DNA of 64,000 nucleotides from JBPCMN01 sp013695115 (GTDB lineage Bacteria; Actinomycetota; Acidimicrobiia; IMCC26256; JACDBD01), in assembly GCA_051002235.1 (NCBI GenBank), contig JBPCMN010000038.1:62001-126000 (forward strand). Reading direction: 5' to 3'. The stretch's first letter is position 1. Each line of letters opens with the position of its first letter. Shown in pieces: positions 24,757-32,385 of this stretch. The notes under the pieces were generated by a model. It saw only the letters and a program-made list of their open reading frames with translations, was not told the origin of the DNA and ran no database searches. A program made the translations under genes and the position numbers.

Positions 24757-24881
24757 GGCTTGCTGTCACGAACGTCGCGCAGCCACCCCTGGATCTGCTC
24801 GTAGCGCTCGCGCCCGGCCTTCGTACCGAAGTAGTAGCCAGCCGCGAACCCGACGATGAGGCCTGTCTTCATTCGTCCCAT
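24651..24881 (-). CDS. YtxH-like small membrane protein
   Basis: 76 residues: one N-terminal membrane segment (TGLIVGFAAGYYFGTKAG) followed by a charged amphipathic helix (RERYEQIQGWLRDVRDSKPY). GYYFGTKAGRERYEQI is a recurrent motif of small YtxH-like proteins in actinobacteria. A TACAAC hexamer sits 7 nt upstream of the ATG. Its 3' part overlaps the decayed lipoprotein gene on the other strand, so the decay did not harm it. Confidence 0.75.
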   Translation of the reverse strand: MGRMKTGLIVGFAAGYYFGTKAGRERYEQIQGWLRDVRDSKPYEKAQAAVELGIERVKQQAEPLVGADSGSPNGGS

Positions 24882-24925
24882 GACCCGAGTTGTACCCCAC
24901 TAGGGGAGGAGCCCACACAGGATCC

Positions 24926-24954
24926 TTGACCGTCGAACATACGTTCGATACGCT
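24926..24954 (+). promoter_or_regulatory. SOS-type promoter: LexA box between -35 and -10
   Basis: TTGACC (24926-24931), a 17-nt spacer and TACGCT (24949-24954) form a good sigma-70 promoter. The spacer contains TCGAACATACGTTCGA (24933-24948), a perfect 6+6 inverted repeat matching the Gram-positive/mycobacterial LexA box TCGAAC-N4-GTTCGA. The box abuts the -10, an ideal position for repression. The ATG of the next gene is 8 nt downstream of the -10. Confidence 0.85.
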
Positions 24955-24962
24955 CAGTCACC

Positions 24963-25721
24963 ATGGGCTACCGGGGCAAAGTCCGCGAACAGGAGGAAGC
25001 CCGACGCCTCCGCGCCCAGGGCAAGACCCTGGCCGACATCGCCGCGGCCCTTCACGTCTCGAAGTCTTCAGCCTCGATCTGGACGAGAGGCGTCGAGTTC
25101 ACGCCGCAGCCGCGCAGGCGCTCTGCTCACCGACGACCTCATCGTCGACAACTCGAGAAGCTCCGTCAGATCCAGCAGCTCGATCAGGAGGGCATTCAAC
25201 GCATCGGAGTACTGAGCGAGAGGGCATTTCTCACAGCCGGGGTCGCGCTCTACGCGGGTGAAGGGTTCAAGACCGACGGTGAGGTCGGGATGGCCAATAC
25301 TGATCCGGCGATCCTCGCCTTCTTCTGCGCGTGGCTCCGCCGTTTCTTCAACGTCGACGAGAGTCGCCTCCGGATGTGTTTGTACCTCCATAAGGGTCTC
25401 GACCTCGAGGCCGCGGAGTCCTTCTGGTCGGAGTTGACCGGCATCCCGCGATCGCAGTTCATCAAGCCGTACCGCGCTGACCGCGACGCGCGCGTGCGCA
25501 AGACGAAGCACCCCATGGGGTGTCCGCGCGTCTATTTCTGGTCCAGCACGATCCACCGCGCCATCATGGGTTTGGTTCGGGCGCTGCTATCGTCGAACGC
25601 CTATTCCGGGGTGGCGCAATTGGTGGCGCAGGGGATTGTTAATCCCAAGGTTGCGGGTTCGAGCCCCGCCCCCGGAGCCAAGGCTCAACTCCGACTCATC
25701 ACCAACGACGAAGTCGCCTGA
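24963..25721 (+). CDS. HTH + LAGLIDADG-like protein under SOS control
   Basis: An N-terminal helix-turn-helix (about residues 12-45, KTLADIAAALHVSKSSASIW), a basic linker, then a domain with LTAGVALYAGEGFKTDGEV and MANTDPAILAFFCAWLRR. The last two strings parallel the LAGLIDADG half-domain of the intein at 33-34 kb (FLAGIFDAEGG and ISNTDPSIIEQI), so I read a LAGLIDADG-like fold. WhiA combines the same two folds in the other order. The frame has no stop before tRNA-Asn: codon 215 falls on the first tRNA base and the frame ends at 25721, so about the last 38 residues are tRNA read-through. Function unknown; a regulator or homing-type nuclease is possible. Confidence 0.75.
   Translation: MGYRGKVREQEEARRLRAQGKTLADIAAALHVSKSSASIWTRGVEFTPQPRRRSAHRRPHRRQLEKLRQIQQLDQEGIQRIGVLSERAFLTAGVALYAGEGFKTDGEVGMANTDPAILAFFCAWLRRFFNVDESRLRMCLYLHKGLDLEAAESFWSELTGIPRSQFIKPYRADRDARVRKTKHPMGCPRVYFWSSTIHRAIMGLVRALLSSNAYSGVAQLVAQGIVNPKVAGSSPAPGAKAQLRLITNDEVA
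25605..25680 (+). tRNA. tRNA-Asn (GTT)
   Basis: Acceptor TCCGGGG/CCCCGGA, D stem GCGC/GCGC, anticodon stem GGGGA/TCCCA with loop TTGTTAA (anticodon GTT), T stem GCGGG/CCCGC with TTCGAGC, discriminator G and encoded CCA. The gene lies wholly inside the reading frame of the HTH-LAGLIDADG gene on the same strand. TATCGT at 25588-25593 is a possible -10. Confidence 0.95.
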
Positions 25722-25722
25722 C

Positions 25723-26607
25723 TCAGACGCCGGCGAGCTCCCGGATCACCTTGCCCAACGAGGAGAAGTCCTCGCGGCCGTAGCCGGCCGCGCTCGCCGC
25801 ACCGAGCACCTGGCGCACCACGCCCGTCGTGAACAACGGCGTGTGCGCTTTCCCCGCGTACTCGAGCGCGAGATCCAGATCCTTGGCCATGAGGTCGGTC
25901 ATGAAGCCCGGCGCCCACCCGTTCGACGCCGGGCTGTCGGGGAGCACCCCCTCGAACGGGATCCGCGTCCGTACCGCTACGCAGTCACCGCTCGAATGGG
26001 TGAGCACCTCGGCGAGCTTGTGCAGGTCGACGCCCGCCTTGACCGCCATCGTCGTCGCTTCCGCAGTGGCCAGCATCTGGGCCGCGTACAGGAGGTTGTT
26101 GCACAGCTTGACCACCTGGCCCATCCCGGGGCCGCCGACATGGACGATGAACCCGGCGAACGGGTCGAGCGCGGGCCGGGCGGCCTCGAGCACGTCGGCG
26201 TCGCCCCCGACCATCAGCGTGAGGGTGCCGTTCTCCGCGCCCACAGTTCCGCCCGACACCGGCGCCTCGAGGTAGCGGGCCCCCGCCGCGGTCACCCGTT
26301 CGTGTTGGGCCCGCTCGACCTCGGGGTCGATCGTCGAGCAGTCGACCACGACCTTGCCGGCGCCGAGCGCCGGGAGCGCGGCGTCGACGACTTCGGCCAC
26401 CTCGGGCGAGTTGGGCACGCACAGGATCGTCGTCTCGCTCGCGTCGACCACACCTGCAGGTCCGTTGCTCTCCGTCGCGCCGGCCTTCACCGCGGCCTCG
26501 ATCGGGCCGCGGCTGCGCGACGCCACCGTGACGTCGTGCCCCGCGTCGACGAGGTTGCGGGTCATGGGCAGCCCCATTGCGCCGAGACCGATGAATCCAA
26601 TCTTCAT
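25723..26607 (-). CDS. NAD(P)-dependent beta-hydroxyacid dehydrogenase
   Basis: Member of the 3-hydroxyisobutyrate/tartronate-semialdehyde dehydrogenase family. The N-terminal Rossmann loop GFIGLGAMGLPM, the substrate segment EAPVSGGTVGAENGTL and the catalytic lysine in GQVVKLCNNLL are present. Length 294 residues, normal. The ATG at 26607 is chosen because it begins MKIGFIGLG; open frame further upstream overlaps the GH4 remnant. The exact substrate cannot be inferred from context. Confidence 0.88.
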   Translation of the reverse strand: MKIGFIGLGAMGLPMTRNLVDAGHDVTVASRSRGPIEAAVKAGATESNGPAGVVDASETTILCVPNSPEVAEVVDAALPALGAGKVVVDCSTIDPEVERAQHERVTAAGARYLEAPVSGGTVGAENGTLTLMVGGDADVLEAARPALDPFAGFIVHVGGPGMGQVVKLCNNLLYAAQMLATAEATTMAVKAGVDLHKLAEVLTHSSGDCVAVRTRIPFEGVLPDSPASNGWAPGFMTDLMAKDLDLALEYAGKAHTPLFTTGVVRQVLGAASAAGYGREDFSSLGKVIRELAGV

Positions 26608-26643
26608 GCGCGTGACGCTACCGTGCGGCGGTAGCGTCGAGCC

Positions 26644-26791
26644 GTGGCCCCCCGCATCACGATCGTCGGCGGCGGCAGCTATCAGTGGGTCCCCAAGCTC
26701 CTCGTCGACATCGCGAACACGCCGAGCGTTCGCGACATCCCGCTGACCGCAACTGGCGGTCACCCAGCCGTGGCTCCCGCAGTTCGCCTGA
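26644..26791 (+). pseudogene. Remnant of a family 4 glycosidase gene
   Basis: From the GTG at 26644 the frame reads VAPRITIVGGGSYQWVPKLL then DIANTPSVRDIP, the unmistakable NAD-binding start of glycoside hydrolase family 4. After about 38 codons the similarity stops. The next bases in another frame read AVTQPWLPQFA and then a stop, which could be the original C-terminus. A deletion of more than 1 kb inside the gene would explain this. Confidence 0.7.
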
Positions 26792-26792
26792 G

Positions 26793-27452
26793 GTGAGCGA
26801 CCCGCGCTTCGCGGTCGTCGGGTTCCCCCGCGGGGCCGAGCTGCGCCGGCGGCTGCCCCGCTTCCTCGCCGGGCTCCCGTGCCTCGGCGTCGGAATCGCC
26901 ATGACCCTCGAGGCGCGGCTGGGGGTGAGCCCCTTCGACGTCCTCCATCAGGGCCTGGCCCGCAAGACCGGCTTGAGCTTCGGCACCGTCGTGATCGGCG
27001 TCGGCATCGTGATCCTCCTGTTGTGGATCCCGATCCGACAACCGTTCGGCATCGGAACCGTGCTCAACACCCTCACGGTGGGCCTGATCATCGATGCCGC
27101 CCTCCACTTCCTCCCGGAGCCGGACGCGCTCGCCTGGCGGTGGCCCCTGCTGCTCGGAGGGATCGTCGTGACGGGCCTGGGGACCGGGCTCTACATCGGT
27201 GCCGGCCTCGGTCCTGGCCCGCGCGACGGCCTCATGACCGGCATCGCCGGCCGGGGCCATCGCCTGTGGGTCGTCCGCACCGTGATCGAGCTGGCCGCCC
27301 TGGTCGCGGGTTGGACGCTGGGCGGCAACGCCGGCGTCGGCACCGTGATCTTCGCCTTCGGCATCGGTCCGGTGGCGCAGTTCTTCCTGAACCGGTTCCA
27401 CCTGGGCGTGGCGGCGGGCACCGACCTCGGCCCCGGCGTCTCCGCCGAATGA
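26793..27452 (+). CDS. YczE/YyaS-like integral membrane protein
   Basis: A 219-residue membrane protein with five or six helices. The stretches GIAMTLEARLGVSPFDVLHQGL and GTGLYIGAGLGPGPRDGLMTG are typical of the YczE/YitT-like family of unknown transport function. The GTG start lies one base after the GH4 remnant stop. The last two bases of its stop codon are the first two of the downstream repeat. Confidence 0.82.
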   Translation: MSDPRFAVVGFPRGAELRRRLPRFLAGLPCLGVGIAMTLEARLGVSPFDVLHQGLARKTGLSFGTVVIGVGIVILLLWIPIRQPFGIGTVLNTLTVGLIIDAALHFLPEPDALAWRWPLLLGGIVVTGLGTGLYIGAGLGPGPRDGLMTGIAGRGHRLWVVRTVIELAALVAGWTLGGNAGVGTVIFAFGIGPVAQFFLNRFHLGVAAGTDLGPGVSAE

Positions 27453-27537
27453 GGCGAGGATCAGCGGCGCAGGTACCCTGCGCCGCCCGAGCCGGGGCCC
27501 GAGCGGCCCGGCGCCGAAGGCGCCGAGAGCGGGAAGC
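27451..27537 (+). repeat. 87-nt hairpin-rich intergenic repeat, copy B
   Basis: Plus-strand copy of the element at 10557-10643, 94% identical over the first 80 bases. Hairpins GGCGCAGG-TAC-CCTGCGCC and GGCGCC-GAA-GGCGCC are preserved, with changes in their loops. It ends directly at the ATG (27538) of the broken Gfo/Idh gene, just as copy A precedes dagK. Confidence 0.85.
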
Positions 27538-28526
27538 ATGACTGGTCCGAGCGTGCGCGTGGGCGTGATCGGCACGGGTTTCGGCGCCCGCGTGGTGGCG
27601 CCGGCGTTCGCCGCCACCGAGGGTTGCGAGGTCGTGGACGTGGTGACCTCGCGCGACGACGCCGCCGTACGGACGTCTGCCATCGGACCGATGTCGACCT
27701 GATCTCGGTGCACTCGCCCCCGTTCCTGCACGCCACCCACGTTCGCGAGGCGATGGCCGCCGGCCACGCGGTTCTGTGCGACAAACCGTTCGGGCTCGAC
27801 GCGTCCGAGTCGGCCGCTGTGCTCGCCGAGGCCGACGCCGCCGGGATCGTCCACCTGTTGAACTTCGAGTTCCGGCACGATCCGGTACGAGCGCGGCTGC
27901 ACGAGCTCGTCACCGGCGGCGCGATCGGTGCCATCGAGCACGTGCAATGGACTCACGTCACCTCCGGGTCCCGCGCGCCGCTGCGACCGTACGGGTGGCT
28001 GTTCGACCAGGCGCTCGGCGGCGGCTGGATCGGCGCGTGGGGATCACACGCCGTCGACGCCCTCCGGTGGATGCTCGGGGAGGTCGTCGCGGCGCGGGGC
28101 GAGCGTCGGGTAACCGTGACCGAGCGACCCGATGCGCAGGGTCGCGCCCACGCCGTCGACGCCGAGGACGGCTTCACCGCCCGGCTCGAGCTCGAGTCGG
28201 GCGCGACTGCCGTGCTCGACAGCACGTTCGCGGCGACCGCCTCGCTTGCGCCCCGACTCGTCGTCACCGGCTCTGATGGCGTGGTCGAGTGCGTCGCCGA
28301 CGCCCGCCTCACGCTCCGGCGGACCGACGGCACCCGGGAGACGTTCGCCCGGCCCGACACCGACGGGGACCCGCACCTCGTACCGATGCGCCGCTGGGCC
28401 GAGGTCGTCCGCGACGCGGTGCGCGCCGGGACACCAGTGGCTCCGACGTTCGCCGACGGTTGGGCCTGCGACGTCGTGCTCGACGCCCTCAGGTCGGGGC
28501 CGCGCCGCCCGTCGCCGCCAGCCTGA
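27538..28526 (+). pseudogene. Gfo/Idh/MocA family oxidoreductase, disrupted near the N-terminus
   Basis: From 27538 the first frame gives VRVGVIGTGFGARVVAPAFA, the Rossmann N-terminus, and stops at 27700. A second frame picks up as TDVDLISVHSPPFLHATHV, followed by the family markers CDKPFGLDASE and GGGWIGAWGSHAVDALRW, and continues to 28526. The switch lies at about 27655-27690. Intact relatives have about 15-25 extra residues here, so a small deletion that shifts frame is likely. The 3' end overlaps the next gene on the other strand by 38 nt. Re-initiation near 27700 would leave no cofactor site. Confidence 0.7.
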
Positions 28527-31500
28527 AGGCGGTGTCCCACCCGGCGGCTTCGAATCCGAGGCTCTCGAGCCGGGCGGCCGCCTCGCGGGCGGCCTCGTCG
28601 GCATCGGCGCGCCCCATTTCCTCCCACGCGCGCGCCCGGGCGAGCCGAGCGATCGCCTGGTCGAGGCGCGAGTCCGTCCGGTCGGCGATCTCCAGTGCCC
28701 GCCAGAACGACTGCTCGGCTCCGGGGAGGTCGCCCAGCTGGACGAGCGCGAACGCCCGTCCCAACGCGACCTGGAGGTGGTCGAGGTAGGTGACGGCGCC
28801 GTCGGCGAGCCCATCGCACAGTCGCAGCGCTTCCTCCGCTCGCCCGCAGGCGTCGTAGGCCAGGGCGAGGGCGGCGCCGGCTGCCGCCCCCGGGCCCTCC
28901 TCCGTGGTGGTCGCGTGCACGGCCTCGAGGGCCGCCACCGCCTCCTCGGCGTTGCCGGTTTGGAGCACGGCCAGGGCGCGCAGCGTGGCGTGCTCGGCGA
29001 GGATGCCGGCACCGTGATCGACGGCCGCGGTCACCTCGTCGGCCGTCGACGGCGCGTCGGGCGCGCCCTTGTGGACCGCGATGTGGAGGCGCACCATGAC
29101 CGGGAACAGCCCGACGGCGCTGTCGGGCACGCGGGTGCCGGCGCTGGTCATCGCGTCGACGGTCTCGTCCGCCTCCCGACTGCGGCCGAGGCAGGCGAGG
29201 GCACGGGCCAACGGCGCGAGCGACTGCGTCTCGCCCCATGCGTCGTCGAGGTCGCGGAACACGGTCAGCGCGCCCTCGGCCCGCTCGACCGCGACCGTGC
29301 TCCGGCCCCGCCAGAGGGCGATGTTGGCCAGCAGCACCTGCATGATCCCCGAGGCCCACCGGTTGCTGACGTCGCGCGACTCCTCGAGCACGTCACTGGC
29401 GAGCCGCTCGGCCTCGTCGAGGTTGCCCTGGTTGAAGCGGACCCACGCCAGGAGACCGAGCGCCCATCCGAGCCCGCCCCAGTCGCCGACCTCGGCGAAC
29501 GCGGTGGCGGATTCGTGCAGCCGCGCCTCGGACTCGTCCAGGTCGCCGCGGTAGAACGCGATCCAGGCCAGGTTCTGGAGGGCGGCCGCCTCTCCCCGTC
29601 GGTCTTCGACCGAGCGGAAGCAGTCGAGCGCTTCGCCGATTGTCTTCGCGGCCCCGTCCAGCTCCCCGCGGAACAGGTCCGTCATTCCCTGGGTGCGCAG
29701 CGCGTCGCCCAGCCCGGCGGGGTCGTCGAGTTCCCGCCAGCGGTCCACCGCCTGCGCGAGCGTGGCGACGGATCCGGCGACGTCGTTCTCCTTGAGCTCG
29801 ATGTCGCCCCGGATGATCAGCGCCCGCGCCAGCGCGTGGGCGTTGCCGGCGGGTTCGGCCAGCTCGACCGCAGCTTCGATGTCGGCGCGAGCGGAGAACA
29901 GCTCACGCAGCTCGGTGCGGGCCCGGGCCCGGTAGAGGAGCAGGAGGAGGCGCCGGTCGGGCTCGGTGTCGCCGAGCGTCTCGATCGCCATACTCAGCAG
30001 CCGCTTCGCCACCGGCCACGTCTCCTGCTGGGCCGACCGCTCGGCCGCCTGTTCGAGGAAGTTGACCGCCTTCTCGCCGAGGTCCTCGGGGACGCCGTCG
30101 ACCGTACCCAGCTCGCCGATGAGCTCGACTGCGGCGCCGTAGTGGTACGCGAGCTGGTCGAGCACCTCCTCGATCCGACCGGTCTTGGTCGCCCGGGCGG
30201 CGAGGTGGTGACTCAGCGTGGCGTGACGACGCGCCCGTTCCGCCTTGGTGAGCGTGCTGTACGCGACCTCGCGGATCAGGTCGGTCTTGAACACGTACTC
30301 GTTGCGCTCGACCTCGAGCAGGTCCTTGTTGGCGAGCCGGGTCAGCTGGGGCTCTCCGTCCTGCCGGGTGTTGGCGAGCGCAGTCACCAGCTCCACCGGT
30401 CCGGTCGCCCCGATGACGGCGCAGTCCTCGAGGGTCGAGCGCTCGGCGGGCTCGAGCGCGTCGATGCGTGCCGCGATCAGACCCCGCAGCGTGCCCGGCA
30501 GGTGCCCGTTCCCGCTGCCGCCCGGCTCCTCCTCCGACTCGGCGACCACCGCGACCAGCTCCTCGATGAAAAACGGGTTGCCGCCGCTGCGTTCGACGAC
30601 CATCGCCACGAGCTCTTCGTCGGCCTCGGGGCCGAGGAGGGTGCGGGCGAGGTCGGCACCGGTGTCGGCGTCGAGCGGATCGAGGTTCACGAACACCGCG
30701 TTGTGGCGGCCCGGCTTGGGCATCCATCGGTCCTCGAGCTCGGGCCGGGTCGTGGCCGCGAGCACAAACGGCAGGGTCCGGAACCGGACCATGAGCCGAT
30801 CGACGAGCTCGAGCACGAGGTCGTCGGCCCAGTGCAGGTCGGCCAGCGCCAGCACCAGCGGCCGACCGGCGGCGAGGCTCTCGAGGAACGCCTGCACCGC
30901 GCGGAGCGCTTCGTCGCGGGCGCGGGCCGGGTCCACGCCGGTGCCGGGCCGGCTCTGGCCCATCACGTAGAGCAGGCCCTCGATGATGCGCGTGGCCTCC
31001 GGGCTGTCGTCGTCGAGACCGGTGGCCGCGACCGCGGCGGTGCGGCATTTCGCTCGCACGGTCTCGGCGGAGTCGGCGTCCTCGATGTCGCACGCCTTGC
31101 GGAGCGCCTCGGCGATCGGGAACCAGATGTTCGCCTCGCCGTAGGGCGCGCAGTGGCCGAGGAGAACGATCGCCGAATGCTCCTCCCGGGCGATGATGCC
31201 GAGCTCGCGGGCGAGGCGCGTCTTGCCCACGCCGGCCTCGCCGGCGAGGAGCACCAGATGCGCCCGCCGCCGCTCGATGGTCGTGCGCAACACCGTGCGC
31301 AGCACGTCCACCTCGGCATCGCGCCCGACCAGCGGCGTGCGGGCCCGGGTGGGTCGCTGGCCCGGCGGCGCCACCGGCTCGACCGCGACCCAGGCCTGGA
31401 CCGGCTCCTCGCGGCCGCGCACGACGAGCGCGCCGACGGGCTCGTAGCGGACGTGGGTGCGAGTGGCCTCGTGGGTGGCCGACCCGACGAGCACCTGACC

Positions 31501-31998
31501 GGGCTCGGCCAAGGTCTGTAGGCGGCTGGCGGTGTTCACCGCGTCGCCCATCGCGGTGTAGTCGCCCCCGGCGCGCAACGCGCCGACGAGCACCTCGCCG
31601 GTATTCACGCCCACCCGCATCTCGGCGCCGATCTGGTGCAGGTCGCGCAGCTCGGCCAGCGTCCGCTGCATCTGAAGGCCGGCTCGCACGGCCCGCTCGG
31701 CGTCGTCCTCGTGCGCGACCGGTGCGCCGAAACAGGCCACGATGGCGTCGCCCACGATCTTGTCGACCTGGCCGCCGTAGGCGGTCACGTCGGCGGCGAG
31801 CCGGTCGAAGCAGCGGTCGACCAGGTTCTTGACGTGCTCGGGGTCGGCCGTCTCCGAGAAGGTGGTGAACCCGACGAGGTCGGCGAAGAGCATTGTGGCC
31901 ACCCGGCGCTCGTCCGGGCGGCTGACGAGGGTGTGACCACACGACGGGCAGAACCGAGCACCCTCCGGTACCGCGTTCCCGCAGGATGGGCAGGTCAC
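28489..31998 (-). CDS. Zinc ribbon-adenylate/guanylate cyclase-AAA ATPase-TPR regulator
   Basis: A 1169-residue signalling protein. Order: an N-terminal zinc ribbon (CPSCGNAVPEGARFCPSCG, residues 3-22), a class III cyclase domain with both metal aspartates (FADLVGF, VGDAIVAC) and the N/R pair of the transition-state loop (AVNTASRL), an AAA-type ATPase with Walker A GEAGVGKTR (about residue 253), then TPR-like repeats over the last 500 residues. The cyclase looks catalytically competent. I chose the GTG at 31998 because a TATCCT hexamer ends exactly 6 nt before it and the product starts at the zinc ribbon. Ligand and targets are unknown; such proteins are expanded in actinobacteria. Confidence 0.9.
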   Translation of the reverse strand: MTCPSCGNAVPEGARFCPSCGHTLVSRPDERRVATMLFADLVGFTTFSETADPEHVKNLVDRCFDRLAADVTAYGGQVDKIVGDAIVACFGAPVAHEDDAERAVRAGLQMQRTLAELRDLHQIGAEMRVGVNTGEVLVGALRAGGDYTAMGDAVNTASRLQTLAEPGQVLVGSATHEATRTHVRYEPVGALVVRGREEPVQAWVAVEPVAPPGQRPTRARTPLVGRDAEVDVLRTVLRTTIERRRAHLVLLAGEAGVGKTRLARELGIIAREEHSAIVLLGHCAPYGEANIWFPIAEALRKACDIEDADSAETVRAKCRTAAVAATGLDDDSPEATRIIEGLLYVMGQSRPGTGVDPARARDEALRAVQAFLESLAAGRPLVLALADLHWADDLVLELVDRLMVRFRTLPFVLAATTRPELEDRWMPKPGRHNAVFVNLDPLDADTGADLARTLLGPEADEELVAMVVERSGGNPFFIEELVAVVAESEEEPGGSGNGHLPGTLRGLIAARIDALEPAERSTLEDCAVIGATGPVELVTALANTRQDGEPQLTRLANKDLLEVERNEYVFKTDLIREVAYSTLTKAERARRHATLSHHLAARATKTGRIEEVLDQLAYHYGAAVELIGELGTVDGVPEDLGEKAVNFLEQAAERSAQQETWPVAKRLLSMAIETLGDTEPDRRLLLLLYRARARTELRELFSARADIEAAVELAEPAGNAHALARALIIRGDIELKENDVAGSVATLAQAVDRWRELDDPAGLGDALRTQGMTDLFRGELDGAAKTIGEALDCFRSVEDRRGEAAALQNLAWIAFYRGDLDESEARLHESATAFAEVGDWGGLGWALGLLAWVRFNQGNLDEAERLASDVLEESRDVSNRWASGIMQVLLANIALWRGRSTVAVERAEGALTVFRDLDDAWGETQSLAPLARALACLGRSREADETVDAMTSAGTRVPDSAVGLFPVMVRLHIAVHKGAPDAPSTADEVTAAVDHGAGILAEHATLRALAVLQTGNAEEAVAALEAVHATTTEEGPGAAAGAALALAYDACGRAEEALRLCDGLADGAVTYLDHLQVALGRAFALVQLGDLPGAEQSFWRALEIADRTDSRLDQAIARLARARAWEEMGRADADEAAREAAARLESLGFEAAGWDTAFRLAATGGAAPT

Positions 31999-32004
31999 GA
32001 CCAC

Positions 32005-32010
32005 AGGATA
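32005..32010 (-). promoter_or_regulatory. -10 element of the cyclase-ATPase gene (leaderless)
   Basis: TATCCT on the minus strand ends 6 nt before the GTG at 31998. It favours this start over the longer open frame upstream. Confidence 0.55.
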
Positions 32011-32038
32011 GAGGGGGCCCGGTGCGCGCCCCGAAGCG

Positions 32039-32368
32039 TCAGCCGTCCTCGGCGTCGGGCGCGCGCCAGTGGCGGAGGAGGTCCCACGAGAAGATGCCGG
32101 TGCTGTGTCCGTCGTTCCAGCGGAGCGTGATGCCCCAGGCACCGATGAGCTCGGCGTCCTCGATGCGCAGAGGCTGGGGTGATGCCGGCTTGGGCCACAC
32201 CGGGAGATCCCGTTCTCGCAGGCCACGACACTCGGCGCAGGGGCAGTTCACCCGCAGCTCCTCGAGCCCGAAGGCAGCAGTCGCACCGTCGGCCCAGCTC
32301 AGGGTGAGGCCGCGCTCGCGGTCCACCTCTACTCCGGTCGGGGTCTCGCTCGCCTGGTTTTCGGTCAT
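32039..32368 (-). CDS. DUF971 domain protein
   Basis: A 109-residue protein of the DUF971 family, the fold found at the N-terminus of gamma-butyrobetaine hydroxylases and in Fe-S-related small proteins. It shows the metal-type pair CPCAEC and a conserved SWDLLRHW near the end. It lies 17 nt downstream of the radical SAM gene on the same strand, so it is probably co-transcribed from the SOS-type promoter. Confidence 0.85.
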   Translation of the reverse strand: MTENQASETPTGVEVDRERGLTLSWADGATAAFGLEELRVNCPCAECRGLRERDLPVWPKPASPQPLRIEDAELIGAWGITLRWNDGHSTGIFSWDLLRHWRAPDAEDG

Positions 32369-32385
32369 GCGCCCTGTGACGCGAG

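Noticed and set aside
28132..31521. A long plus-strand open frame opposite the cyclase-ATPase gene
   Set aside because: Low-complexity product with no motif; the minus strand holds zinc ribbon, cyclase, ATPase and TPR signals.
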